Positions 1 through 8,870 of a DNA stretch of 64,000 nucleotides are shown one piece after another. The position numbers were made by a program, and so were the translations under genes. The stretch lies in NCBI RefSeq assembly GCF_003711265.1, contig NZ_CP024634.1, positions 434,001 through 498,000 on the forward strand. Direction: 5' to 3'. Positions within the stretch are counted from its first letter, which is position 1. The number at the start of each line of letters is the position of its first letter. The notes under the pieces are model-generated. The model was not told where the DNA came from, searched no databases, and saw only the letters and a program-made list of their open reading frames with translations. Source of the DNA: Bathymodiolus thermophilus thioautotrophic gill symbiont. Lineage in GTDB: Bacteria > Pseudomonadota > Gammaproteobacteria > PS1 > Pseudothioglobaceae.

Positions 1-1
1 A

Positions 2-820
2 AACAGAAGGTACGGAGTGATTAACATGACTTTCGATGAAGATTTAGTTTGGCAAGAGGGGTATGGCTATGATTCAAGTTGTAGTTTAGATGGTAACGCT
101 TGTCAAGTTGTTAAGGTAAATGAAGAATATGTTAATGTTACTTCAAGTACCAATCAAGAAGGCGATCGCAAGAAGCTTATTTTGACCTATACAATCATGA
201 CAGCAGATTCAACCGTAACAGTAAATCTAATAGACTTAAAAGCCTATTTAAGCAAGGTACTCTATAACTTTAGTGGAGACCTTACTGATGCGGCAAAAGC
301 ACAGTTTGACAGTTTAGAATTTCCAAAATCCTTTGAGTTGCAGATGCAGGAAAAATCTATAAAAGCAGAAAGGGATACTGAAACACATACTCAAACTGCC
401 CATACTGCCAAAGAAACCACAAAGTCAGCCACGACTGTTGCCGATGGTTTTGCAGCGAAAAATGACGCCATTGAAGCCGCAAATAAGGCAGAAGAATCCG
501 CAAATGATGTTAGTGAAACAGACACTACCAGAAAACAGTCAGCAAATGCGAACGCACAACTGGCAAAAGAACATGCAGAGGCCGCTAAAGTTGCCTTTAA
601 AGAACTGTATGAGTCAAAGGCAATACAAGGAAACTGGAAGACCCCTGTGATAAAAGGCTTAGGCTATTCAACAGACATTTATAGCTACGAAGGCAAAACT
701 AACAACAAAGGTATGTATAGATGTCAAAGTGGTGAAATGGTTACATTTTCACTTGGATATATAAAAATTGCAAAAGTTACTTGTCCACCAGCAGTCACAC
801 TTGTGAGTGTGCCTGAGTAG
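2..820 (+). CDS. Secreted coiled-coil repeat protein, C-terminal fragment (cut by window edge)
   Basis: The frame is open from base 2, so this is the 3' part of a gene that starts outside the window. It shows the last copy of a repeated beta-rich module, then an Ala/Glu/Lys-rich coiled-coil stretch (about positions 350-630) and a small C-terminal domain with the motif MYRCQSGEMVTFSLG and a second Cys near the end. It matches the C-terminal part of the protein at 6330-8366 almost residue for residue, and more closely than the copy at 2554-4614, for example ETHTQTAH here and in 6330-8366 against EIHTQTAH. An internal GTG at 17 is only the first possible start in the window, not a real one. Function unknown; probably exported like its full-length paralogues. 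Confidence 0.85.
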   Translation, partial: NRRYGVINMTFDEDLVWQEGYGYDSSCSLDGNACQVVKVNEEYVNVTSSTNQEGDRKKLILTYTIMTADSTVTVNLIDLKAYLSKVLYNFSGDLTDAAKAQFDSLEFPKSFELQMQEKSIKAERDTETHTQTAHTAKETTKSATTVADGFAAKNDAIEAANKAEESANDVSETDTTRKQSANANAQLAKEHAEAAKVAFKELYESKAIQGNWKTPVIKGLGYSTDIYSYEGKTNNKGMYRCQSGEMVTFSLGYIKIAKVTCPPAVTLVSVPE

Positions 821-845
821 TTAACTTGTTGTAATTAACATCCTG

Positions 846-867
846 AAGCCTCTTAATTGAGGCTTTT
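846..867 (+). terminator. Rho-independent terminator after the fragmentary first unit
   Basis: The stem AAGCCTC/GAGGCTT has a short AT loop and is followed by TTTT, 26 bp after the stop. The same hairpin follows every secreted-protein gene in this array. Confidence 0.75.
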
Positions 868-921
868 GGGTGTAAGCAGGAATATAGATTTAATCAATTT
901 TTAAACTAGGAAAGAAGTAAC

Positions 922-2523
922 ATGAAAAATTTAACAAGAGCAATATTTTTACCACTGATAGCACTAACGATGTTCGGATGTTCAGATGATAATCCCTCAA
1001 AGAATCCTACCAACACTACCACTAACACTACCACCACCGATAGCACTACTGGTACTATCACTGATGTCGCATCACAAGCAGAACGGCTTGCGTTAACAAA
1101 AAGAAACGAAGCAGTATTAGCAAACACAACAGCACGAACAAAATACCAAGAGGTAAAGCAATTTGCTGTTAACGCTCAAAATGCAACAACCGTAAACGAT
1201 GCAGAAAACGCTAAAAACTCTGCCAATGTAGCCTTAGAAGCAGTGTTAGTCGCTAAAAACAAAACTCATCAAGCCGCAGTAGAATCTCGTAACGCAGCCA
1301 ATGAAGCCAACACAGACAACGCTAGAGCCTTTGCCGATGAAGCAGAAACTGTTGACACAGGTGCACTTGGATCAACTCATTACCACAACGAAGCTGAGAA
1401 AGAAGCAAAAAAAGCAGAAGATGCTTGGACTGCCCTTAATGGCAACAACAATGACAATGACAATGACAACGGCAGTGGCAATGACAACGGTAACGGCGGC
1501 GGCAGTGGCAATGACAACGGTAACGGTAACGGTAACGGCGGTGGCAGTGGCAATGACAACGGTAACGGCGGCGGCAATGACGATACTACTGGACTAACTC
1601 AAGCACAAATAGACGCAGCAGACGCCCATGTCGATGAAGCAAAAAAGCAAGCAGGACTAGCAACACTATCATTAGTGCCTTTAAGCATTGCAGCTAACAA
1701 TGCAACTACTGCAGCAACTGTGGCTTTACAATTCTTTAATAGTCAAGATTGGGATGTAGTCGCCACAGAATACGCTAAAACAGTAAATGCTTACACCGAT
1801 GCCATTAGAAAAGCACAGAAAATTAAGTCAGCATATGATGCAGCGGTCGTTGCTCACAATTCAGCACAGAGAATTAGACCCAATGAAACCAATGCTCAAG
1901 ATTATGTGCAATCCGCCAATAGTTCTAATGACTCAGCAATAGAGTATCAAAAGAATGCATTTGATGCTAAAGAGTCCACTAAAATATTATTTGACAGATT
2001 GCCAACAGAGCGAAGAGTAATGGCACAAAAGGCAGAAGAGAGAATAGACTACGACGCCAATAAAGCAGCAGGATGGGCACTTATACCCACAGACAAAGGC
2101 GTAAAAATAACGCAATTGTTATTTGGATTGTTCAATCGCCCAGGAGTACCATCACCTATCACTTATGTAGAAAACGATAACTGCGCATCGGTAAATGCAG
2201 AAAATGCAGCACACCCTAGAGCAGAATTTGGCATTCAACAAATAACAGATGAATTTAACAAAAAAGATTGTGGCTATATCTCTGTACACTTCACAGACGC
2301 ACAATTACAAGCAACAAAAGACATTGACTTATTTGCTAGTAACGATATAAACACGCAAGTAATCACTATTCTTAGTTCAGGCGTTGCTGGTGGTATCAAT
2401 ACCGATACTGTAAGCACGCCAGATAAGTGTCAATCAGAATTCCTCCTATACTCAGGATGGAAACACTATATCACCAGCAAAAATGATGAGTTCCCAGCAA
2501 CTTATAATTGCGAAAATAACTAA
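922..2523 (+). CDS. Ala-rich putative lipoprotein, copy 1 (533 aa)
   Basis: A 19-residue leader ends in the lipobox-like sequence TMFGC, with Ser at +2, which suggests an outer-membrane lipoprotein. A Thr/Asn-rich linker (about residues 25-50) follows, then an Ala-rich helical region (52-170) likely to form coiled coil. Next come a Gly/Asn/Asp low-complexity tract (about 174-221), a second Ala-rich helical region (225-375) and a C-terminal domain with four Cys (DNCASVNAEN, KKDCGYIS, PDKCQSEF, YNCENN) that could form disulfides. The ATG follows AGGAAAGAAG. It is the first gene of a two-gene unit, 30 bp ahead of the secreted protein, whose own coiled coil resembles this one; a surface complex is a reasonable inference. 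I do not recognise a characterised family. Confidence 0.85.
   Translation: MKNLTRAIFLPLIALTMFGCSDDNPSKNPTNTTTNTTTTDSTTGTITDVASQAERLALTKRNEAVLANTTARTKYQEVKQFAVNAQNATTVNDAENAKNSANVALEAVLVAKNKTHQAAVESRNAANEANTDNARAFADEAETVDTGALGSTHYHNEAEKEAKKAEDAWTALNGNNNDNDNDNGSGNDNGNGGGSGNDNGNGNGNGGGSGNDNGNGGGNDDTTGLTQAQIDAADAHVDEAKKQAGLATLSLVPLSIAANNATTAATVALQFFNSQDWDVVATEYAKTVNAYTDAIRKAQKIKSAYDAAVVAHNSAQRIRPNETNAQDYVQSANSSNDSAIEYQKNAFDAKESTKILFDRLPTERRVMAQKAEERIDYDANKAAGWALIPTDKGVKITQLLFGLFNRPGVPSPITYVENDNCASVNAENAAHPRAEFGIQQITDEFNKKDCGYISVHFTDAQLQATKDIDLFASNDINTQVITILSSGVAGGINTDTVSTPDKCQSEFLLYSGWKHYITSKNDEFPATYNCENN
1441..1580 (+). repeat. In-frame Gly/Asn/Asp low-complexity tract (long form)
   Basis: Short units built from GGC, AAC, GGT, AAT and GAC codons encode repeated GNDNGNG and GGGSGNDN segments inside the lipoprotein. 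The second copy of the gene is six codons shorter only here, which fits slippage or unequal recombination in steps of three bases. A long open frame on the opposite strand here is a by-product of codon bias. Confidence 0.85.
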
Positions 2524-2553
2524 AACTTAAAGTAAAGATAACAGGAAAATATT

Positions 2554-4614
2554 ATGAAAGAATTTATGAAAAAAACACTACTTGCTGTAGTGCTAATGGC
2601 ATCGCTAATGCCGGTTGTATCCAATGCGTTTCAATTTTCGGATTTTGCAAAATTTCCAGTAAAGGTAGAACTCACTTCAGTATGGACATGGTACAACGCC
2701 GAAACAAATACGATTAGATTTGGCGCCAATACGGAGCATGGAATAAAAAACCCTAAAACCAGCAAGGGAAGTGGATGGGATCATGATGTCCATCAATACA
2801 GTAAACTTATGAAGCTTTATGGGCAGTATATTACAGTAGATGGGTGGCTAGACGATGCGGGAATAAAATTAACATTTGAATACAAAAATCTCCCACCTTC
2901 GCCGAATATAACTATGTCTTGGGGTGATCTTTATCACACATTTTATGACAGTTTCCGCCTTTACAATGAAAAACTACTCGATATAACAACAGATGATAAT
3001 GCTGAAATATGGTGGCATGCTTTGGATTTCCCCAAGAGTCCCAATTCAGAAATAACTGGTGCAAAACTACACTATACAGGAGCAAGTGGAATAAAGTTAC
3101 AATTAGACTTCTCACACTCGCTATACGGAGACCCAACTCTGTTTTCCAATGCACATGATTATGACCGTGATGCCTTTACTCTTAATGACAATAATGATTT
3201 CTTTAAAGTAACCATAGGTAACAATAGAAAAACATTATGGTTCTCGCATAACAACATACCAAGTGCCACAACCCTTAAAGCAAACCTTTCAAAATTGAAA
3301 GAAAGCCTAAAAAAATATTATGCTAATTATGATGGCAAAATAAGTTCCGATGCACAAACACAGTTTGACAACTTGTCACTCCCACTGTATGACGGCAACG
3401 CAAGTACAATGAAAAACATTAGCGCATCTGATGAAGACAATGTAGTGAAGATTGATATTGAATTTGATAGGATTTTAAGTTGGAAAAATGAAGTTGCCAC
3501 AACTGCACAATTGAATGAACTACTTAAAGTAGATGGTTTATATGTAAGCGCCAGTGTGATTATGACTGATTTAAACGCTGGAAATAAGAATCTCCGAATA
3601 ACCTATCGAGGGAATGTAGAGCGCTCTACAATGACTATAGATTTAGGAGATTTAAGAGCCAGTTTAAGTAAAATATTTACCAATTTCTACCCACATGTGT
3701 CCAGTCATCTTCAAACTCAAATTGATACACTGGATTTACCTAGACTTAAACCTTCTACAATGCAAAGCATTCAGGCCAGCACTTCCCTTTCGGGAAATAG
3801 CAAAAGCGGAACACTTGACATGACTTTCGATAAAGATTTAGTTTGGAGTGCTGGCTTTGATTATGGGATGGGTTGTAGTTTGACCGATAATGCTTGTCAA
3901 GTTGTTAAGGTAAATGGAGGATATGTTAATATCACTTTAAGTTCCAGCCAAAACGATGATCGCAAGAAACTTGCTCTCATCTATACAATCATGACAGAAG
4001 ATTCAACCGTAACAGTAAATCTAGCAGACTTAAAAGCCTATTTAAGCAAGGTACTCTATAACTTTAGTGGAGACCTTACTGATGCGGCAAAAGCACAGTT
4101 TGACAGTTTAGAATTTCCAAAATCCTTTGAGTTGCAGATGCAGGAAAAATCTATAAAAGCAGAAAGGGATACTGAAATACATACTCAAACTGCCCATACT
4201 GCCAAAGAAACCACAAAGTCAGCCACGACTGTTGCCGATGGTTTTGCGGCGAAAAATGACGCCATTGAGGCCGCAAATAAGGCAGAAGAATCCGCAAATG
4301 ATGTTAGTGAAACAGACACTACCAGAAAACAGTCAGCAAATGCGAACGCACAACTGGCAAAAGAACATGCAGAGGCCGCTAAAGTTGCCTTTAAAGAACT
4401 GTATGAGTCAAAGGCAATACAAGGAAACTGGAAGACCCCTGTGATAAAAGGCTTAGGCTACTCAACAGACATTTATAGCTACGAAGGCAAAACTAACAAC
4501 AAAGGTATGTATAGATGTCAAAGTGGTGAAATGGTTACATTTTCGCTTGGATATATAAAAATTGCAAAAGTTACTTGTCCACCAGCAGTCACACTTGTGA
4601 GTGTGCCTGAGTAG
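2554..4614 (+). CDS. Secreted multi-repeat protein, copy 1 (686 aa)
   Basis: A signal peptide (MKEFMKKTLLAVVLMASLMP, cleavage probably after VSNA, about residue 25) leads into about four diverged modules of roughly 110-140 residues. Each module has a hydrophobic strand pattern, a D-L-W or E-L-W type motif, a segment like TMTIDLGDLRASL, and ends near LDLPRLKPSTM. An Ala/Glu/Lys coiled coil follows (about 525-610), then a short C-terminal domain with two Cys and GEMVTFSLG. That last domain resembles a module seen in other gammaproteobacterial surface proteins, but I cannot name it. Residues from about 25 to 450 differ strongly from copy 2, whereas both ends are nearly identical. Function unknown; likely periplasmic or surface-exposed and paired with the lipoprotein upstream. 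Confidence 0.85.
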   Translation: MKEFMKKTLLAVVLMASLMPVVSNAFQFSDFAKFPVKVELTSVWTWYNAETNTIRFGANTEHGIKNPKTSKGSGWDHDVHQYSKLMKLYGQYITVDGWLDDAGIKLTFEYKNLPPSPNITMSWGDLYHTFYDSFRLYNEKLLDITTDDNAEIWWHALDFPKSPNSEITGAKLHYTGASGIKLQLDFSHSLYGDPTLFSNAHDYDRDAFTLNDNNDFFKVTIGNNRKTLWFSHNNIPSATTLKANLSKLKESLKKYYANYDGKISSDAQTQFDNLSLPLYDGNASTMKNISASDEDNVVKIDIEFDRILSWKNEVATTAQLNELLKVDGLYVSASVIMTDLNAGNKNLRITYRGNVERSTMTIDLGDLRASLSKIFTNFYPHVSSHLQTQIDTLDLPRLKPSTMQSIQASTSLSGNSKSGTLDMTFDKDLVWSAGFDYGMGCSLTDNACQVVKVNGGYVNITLSSSQNDDRKKLALIYTIMTEDSTVTVNLADLKAYLSKVLYNFSGDLTDAAKAQFDSLEFPKSFELQMQEKSIKAERDTEIHTQTAHTAKETTKSATTVADGFAAKNDAIEAANKAEESANDVSETDTTRKQSANANAQLAKEHAEAAKVAFKELYESKAIQGNWKTPVIKGLGYSTDIYSYEGKTNNKGMYRCQSGEMVTFSLGYIKIAKVTCPPAVTLVSVPE

Positions 4615-4639
4615 TTAACTTGTTGTAATTAACATCCTT

Positions 4640-4661
4640 AAGCCTCTTAATTGAGGCTTTT
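4640..4661 (+). terminator. Rho-independent terminator after unit 1
   Basis: The stem AAGCCTC/GAGGCTT followed by TTTT is a copy of the hairpin at 846-867 and lies 25 bp after the stop. Confidence 0.75.
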
Positions 4662-4715
4662 GGGTGTAAGCAGGAATATAGATTTAATCAATTTTTAAAC
4701 TAGGAAAGAAGTAAC

Positions 4716-6299
4716 ATGAAAAATTTAACAAGAGCAATATTTTTACCACTGATAGCACTAACGATGTTCGGATGTTCAGATGATAATCCCTCAAAGAATC
4801 CTACCAACACTACCACTAACACTACCACCACCGATAGCACTACTGGTACTATCACTGATGTCGCATCACAAGCAGAACGGCTTGCGTTAACAAAAAGAAA
4901 CGAAGCAGTATTAGCAAACACAACAGCACGAACAAAATACCAAGAGGTAAAGCAATTTGCTGTTAACGCTCAAAATGCAACAACCGTAAACGATGCAGAA
5001 AACGCTAAAAACTCTGCCAATGTAGCCTTAGAAGCAGTGTTAGTCGCTAAAAACAAAACTCATCAAGCCGCAGTAGAATCTCGTAACGCAGCCAATGAAG
5101 CCAACACAGACAACGCTAGAGCCTTTGCCGATGAAGCAGAAACTGTTGACACAGGTGCACTTGGATCAACTCATTACCACAACGAAGCTGAGAAAGAAGC
5201 AAAAAAAGCAGAAGATGCTTGGACTGCCCTTAATGGCAACAACAATGACAACGGCAGTGGCAATGACAACGGTAACGGCGGCGGCAGTGGCAATGACAAC
5301 GGTAACGGTAACGGCGGTGGCAGTGGCAATGACAATGGTAACGGCGGCGGCAATGACGATACTACTGGACTAACTCAAGCACAAATAGACGCAGCAGACG
5401 CCCATGTCGATGAAGCAAAAAAGCAAGCAGGACTAGCAACACTATCATTAGTGCCTTTAAGCATTGCAGCTAACAATGCAACTACTGCAGCAACTGTGGC
5501 TTTACAATTCTTTAATAGTCAAGATTGGGATGTAGTCGCCACAGAATACGCTAAAACAGTAAATGCTTACACCGATGCCATTAGAAAAGCACAGAAAATT
5601 AAGTCAGCATATGATGCAGCGGTCGTTGCTCACAATTCAGCACAGAGAATTAGACCCAATGAAACCAATGCTCAAGATTATGTGCAATCCGCCAATAGTT
5701 CTAATGACTCAGCAATAGAGTATCAAAAGAATGCATTTGATGCTAAAGAGTCCACTAAAATATTATTTGACAGATTGCCAACAGAGCGAAGAGTAATGGC
5801 ACAAAAGGCAGAAGAGAGAATAGACTACGACGCCAATAAAGCAGCAGGATGGGCACTTATACCCACAGACAAAGGCGTAAAAATAACGCAATTGTTATTT
5901 GGATTGTTCAATCGCCCAGGAGTACCATCACCTATCACTTATGTAGAAAACGATAACTGCGCATCGGTAAATGCAGAAAATGCAGCACACCCTAGAGCAG
6001 AATTTGGCATTCAACAAATAACAGATGAATTTAACAAAAAAGATTGTGGCTATATCTCTGTACACTTCACAGACGCACAATTACAAGCAACAAAAGACAT
6101 TGACTTATTTGCTAGTAACGATATAAACACGCAAGTAATCACTATTCTTAGTTCAGGCGTTGCTGGTGGTATCAATACCGATACTGTAAGCACGCCAGAT
6201 AAGTGTCAATCAGAATTCCTCCTATACTCAGGATGGAAACACTATATCACCAGCAAAAATGATGAGTTCCCAGCAACTTATAATTGCGAAAATAACTAA
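4716..6299 (+). CDS. Ala-rich putative lipoprotein, copy 2 (527 aa)
   Basis: This protein is the same as the 533-residue one at 922-2523 along its whole length, except that the Gly/Asn/Asp tract is six residues shorter. It has the same lipobox (TMFGC), flanking helical Ala-rich regions and four C-terminal Cys. The upstream 100 bp are also almost the same, so expression signals were duplicated with the gene. No obvious sigma-70 promoter is visible in the short spacer after the preceding terminator. Confidence 0.85.
   Translation: MKNLTRAIFLPLIALTMFGCSDDNPSKNPTNTTTNTTTTDSTTGTITDVASQAERLALTKRNEAVLANTTARTKYQEVKQFAVNAQNATTVNDAENAKNSANVALEAVLVAKNKTHQAAVESRNAANEANTDNARAFADEAETVDTGALGSTHYHNEAEKEAKKAEDAWTALNGNNNDNGSGNDNGNGGGSGNDNGNGNGGGSGNDNGNGGGNDDTTGLTQAQIDAADAHVDEAKKQAGLATLSLVPLSIAANNATTAATVALQFFNSQDWDVVATEYAKTVNAYTDAIRKAQKIKSAYDAAVVAHNSAQRIRPNETNAQDYVQSANSSNDSAIEYQKNAFDAKESTKILFDRLPTERRVMAQKAEERIDYDANKAAGWALIPTDKGVKITQLLFGLFNRPGVPSPITYVENDNCASVNAENAAHPRAEFGIQQITDEFNKKDCGYISVHFTDAQLQATKDIDLFASNDINTQVITILSSGVAGGINTDTVSTPDKCQSEFLLYSGWKHYITSKNDEFPATYNCENN
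5233..5361 (+). repeat. In-frame Gly/Asn/Asp low-complexity tract (short form)
   Basis: Equivalent to 1441-1580 but missing one NDND segment and one GN step. It is the only visible length difference between the two lipoprotein copies. Confidence 0.8.
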
Positions 6300-6329
6300 A
6301 ACTTAAAGTAAAGATAACAGGAAAATATT

Positions 6330-8366
6330 ATGAAAGAATTTATGAAAAAAACACTACTTGCTGTAGTGCTAATGGCATCGCTAATGCCGGTTGTATCCAA
6401 TGCAGCAGATGCAGATGTAGATGTCGCTGGAATTAGTGCAGTATATAACGCCGAAACAAACAGTATAAAGCTTATTGCTGACATGGAATACCAATTAAAA
6501 AATCCTAAAATCGAAGGAGAAAGTGGATGGGAATATAAAGTCCATCAATACAGCGGACTTATGAGAGTTCATGGGCATTATGTCACAGTAGATGGACAAT
6601 TATCTCACGCTGGAAAAAGAGTAACATTCGAATATAAAAATCTTCCACCCACGCCAACTGTAACCATTTCTTGGTATAACCTTTATCTCACAATGCTTGA
6701 GGGATTCCGTCTTTATGATGGGCGCACATTCGAGATACATCAAGATGGTAATTCTGAACCACAATGGAATAACTTGGCTTTACCTAGTAATCCTACTGCA
6801 GAAATAATTTCTGCAAAATTACACCATGTAGGAGCAAGTGGAATGAAGTTACAATTAAACTTCTCACATGAATTATATGGAGATCCAACTCTAGATGCCG
6901 ATGCATATAAATATGAGCGTGATGCCTTTACTTTTAATAGTAATAAGGATTTCTTTAAGGCAACCCTAGAAGACAATAGAAAAACATTATGGCTTTCGCA
7001 TGAAAATATACCAGGTGACGCAACTCTCGAAATGAGCATTCCAGAACTGAAAAAAAGCTTAAAAAAATATTATGCTAACTATGATGGCAAAATAGAACGA
7101 AAGACAGAAATACTTCTAGAGCAAATGCAGCTCCCCGTGTTTGACAACAATACCAGCAGAATGAAAAACATTACTGCATCAAGTGAAGGCAATCTAGTAA
7201 AGATTGACATTGAATTTGACAGAGTTTTAAATTGGAAAAATGCAGTTTCCACAACTATACAACTAGATAAACTATTTAAGTTAAATGATGTGTATGTAGA
7301 TGCCACTATGGTCATGTCTGATTTAGGAGCTGGAAATAAGCATGTTCAGATAACCTATGAAGGGAATGTGGAGCGTTCTATAATGACTATAGATTTAGGC
7401 AGTTTAAGATCTGGTTTGACTAAAGTATTTACTAATTTTTATTCACATATATCTAGCCATATTCAGAGCCAAATTGATACACTGGATTTACCTAAGCGTA
7501 AACCTTCTACAATAGGAAGTATTCAGGCTGATATATTCCCTTCAGGAAACAGAAGGTACGGAGTGATTAACATGACTTTCGATGAAGATTTAGTTTGGCA
7601 AGAGGGGTATGGCTATGATTCAAGTTGTAGTTTAGATGGTAACGCTTGTCAAGTTGTTAAGGTAAATGAAGAATATGTTAATGTTACTTCAAGTACCAAT
7701 CAAGAAGGCGATCGCAAGAAGCTTATTTTGACCTATACAATCATGACAGCAGATTCAACCGTAACAGTAAATCTAATAGACTTAAAAGCCTATTTAAGCA
7801 AGGTACTCTATAACTTTAGTGGAGACCTTACTGATGCGGCAAAAGCACAGTTTGACAGTTTAGAATTTCCAAAATCCTTTGAGTTGCAGATGCAGGAAAA
7901 ATCTATAAAAGCAGAAAGGGATACTGAAACACATACTCAAACTGCCCATACTGCCAAAGAAACCACAAAGTCAGCCACGACTGTTGCCGATGGTTTTGCA
8001 GCGAAAAATGACGCCATTGAAGCCGCAAATAAGGCAGAAGAATCCGCAAATGATGTTAGTGAAACAGACACTACCAGAAAACAGTCAGCAAATGCGAACG
8101 CACAACTGGCAAAAGAACATGCAGAGGCCGCTAAAGTTGCCTTTAAAGAACTGTATGAGTCAAAGGCAATACAAGGAAACTGGAAGACCCCTGTGATAAA
8201 AGGCTTAGGCTATTCAACAGACATTTATAGCTACGAAGGCAAAACTAACAACAAAGGTATGTATAGATGTCAAAGTGGTGAAATGGTTACATTTTCGCTT
8301 GGATATATAAAAATTGCAAAAGTTACTTGTCCACCAGCAGTCACACTTGTGAGTGTGCCTGAGTAG
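6330..8366 (+). CDS. Secreted multi-repeat protein, copy 2 (678 aa)
   Basis: The signal peptide is the same as at 2554, then the sequence diverges right after VSNA (ADADVDVAG here against FQFSDFAKF). Module layout is the same: repeated segments with motifs such as RSIMTIDLGSLRSGL and LDLPKRKPSTI, then the coiled coil and the two-Cys GEMVTFSLG domain. The C-terminal 230 or so residues agree with both the copy at 2554 and the fragment at the window edge. The middle is recognisably related but diverged, giving a mosaic of conserved ends and a variable core. No catalytic motif was recognised. Confidence 0.85.
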   Translation: MKEFMKKTLLAVVLMASLMPVVSNAADADVDVAGISAVYNAETNSIKLIADMEYQLKNPKIEGESGWEYKVHQYSGLMRVHGHYVTVDGQLSHAGKRVTFEYKNLPPTPTVTISWYNLYLTMLEGFRLYDGRTFEIHQDGNSEPQWNNLALPSNPTAEIISAKLHHVGASGMKLQLNFSHELYGDPTLDADAYKYERDAFTFNSNKDFFKATLEDNRKTLWLSHENIPGDATLEMSIPELKKSLKKYYANYDGKIERKTEILLEQMQLPVFDNNTSRMKNITASSEGNLVKIDIEFDRVLNWKNAVSTTIQLDKLFKLNDVYVDATMVMSDLGAGNKHVQITYEGNVERSIMTIDLGSLRSGLTKVFTNFYSHISSHIQSQIDTLDLPKRKPSTIGSIQADIFPSGNRRYGVINMTFDEDLVWQEGYGYDSSCSLDGNACQVVKVNEEYVNVTSSTNQEGDRKKLILTYTIMTADSTVTVNLIDLKAYLSKVLYNFSGDLTDAAKAQFDSLEFPKSFELQMQEKSIKAERDTETHTQTAHTAKETTKSATTVADGFAAKNDAIEAANKAEESANDVSETDTTRKQSANANAQLAKEHAEAAKVAFKELYESKAIQGNWKTPVIKGLGYSTDIYSYEGKTNNKGMYRCQSGEMVTFSLGYIKIAKVTCPPAVTLVSVPE

Positions 8367-8391
8367 TTAACTTGTTGTAATTAACATCCTG

Positions 8392-8413
8392 AAGCCTCTT
8401 CATTGAGGCTTTT
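8392..8413 (+). terminator. Rho-independent terminator after unit 2
   Basis: The hairpin AAGCCTC/GAGGCTT with one base change in the loop, followed by TTTT, lies 25 bp after the stop at 8366. Confidence 0.75.
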
Positions 8414-8870
8414 GGGTGTAAGCAGGAATAGACTTTAATGTAATGAAGGTGGTTTTAATTATGAGAGTCATTATCAGTGAGACTTTTATCAATATTTTCC
8501 ACTTTAATACTCTTTTTACCACACTGTGTGAGAATATATAAGAGTATGATATAAAGAAATAAAGATGAGAGGCAAGAGACTAAAAAACTATAAAAAGGTA
8601 TGTGTTCCCCTTGGAAATGCTTCTTTGCAGAAGGTTTAACAATATACATGATTTTAATAAACGGCAAGCGTATTCAAAACTTCTTAATAAAGATAAGGAA
8701 ATACTTTTGACATTATGGTAAAAAAACACTATAAACTAAAGTGAGATTGCCGTATTATTTAGTGTATTGAGGGAGCGGTATTAATATATCTGACAAATTA
8801 TCTTTAGAAGCCAAATATCTGGCCTCTAATATAATAACTTTAACAAAAGGAAACAAAATAAGGAAATAAA
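8414..8870. other. Intergenic region between unit 2 and the diverged unit 3
   Basis: There is no convincing gene in these 457 bp. The short minus-strand frames have no recognisable content and no ribosome-binding site. The region carries a strong sigma-70 type promoter near its right end that would serve the third lipoprotein gene. Confidence 0.6.
8707..8735 (+). promoter_or_regulatory. Sigma-70 promoter for the third lipoprotein/secreted pair
   Basis: A perfect -35 TTGACA at 8707-8712 and a -10 TATAAA at 8730-8735 are separated by 17 bp. The start codon at 8871 leaves a leader of about 130 nt. The other two units lack such an obvious promoter. Confidence 0.65.

Larger units (their letters stand above)
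1..8413 (+). repeat. Tandem duplication of a lipoprotein + secreted-protein unit
   Basis: Stops at 820, 4614 and 8366 and starts at 922, 4716 (lipoprotein) and 2554, 6330 (secreted protein) repeat with spacings of 3794, 3752 and 3776 bp. Intergenic spacers, terminators, both lipoprotein genes, the signal-peptide codons and the last 230 or so codons of the secreted proteins are almost identical. Only the middle of the secreted-protein genes and the length of a Gly/Asn/Asp tract differ. A third, older unit at 8871-12063 has the same gene order but is clearly diverged. Confidence 0.9.

Noticed and set aside
1380-1577. Open frame on the minus strand opposite the Gly/Asn/Asp tract, rich in Pro/Leu
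   Set aside because: It is a mirror of the repetitive codons of the lipoprotein gene and has no start signal or independent content.
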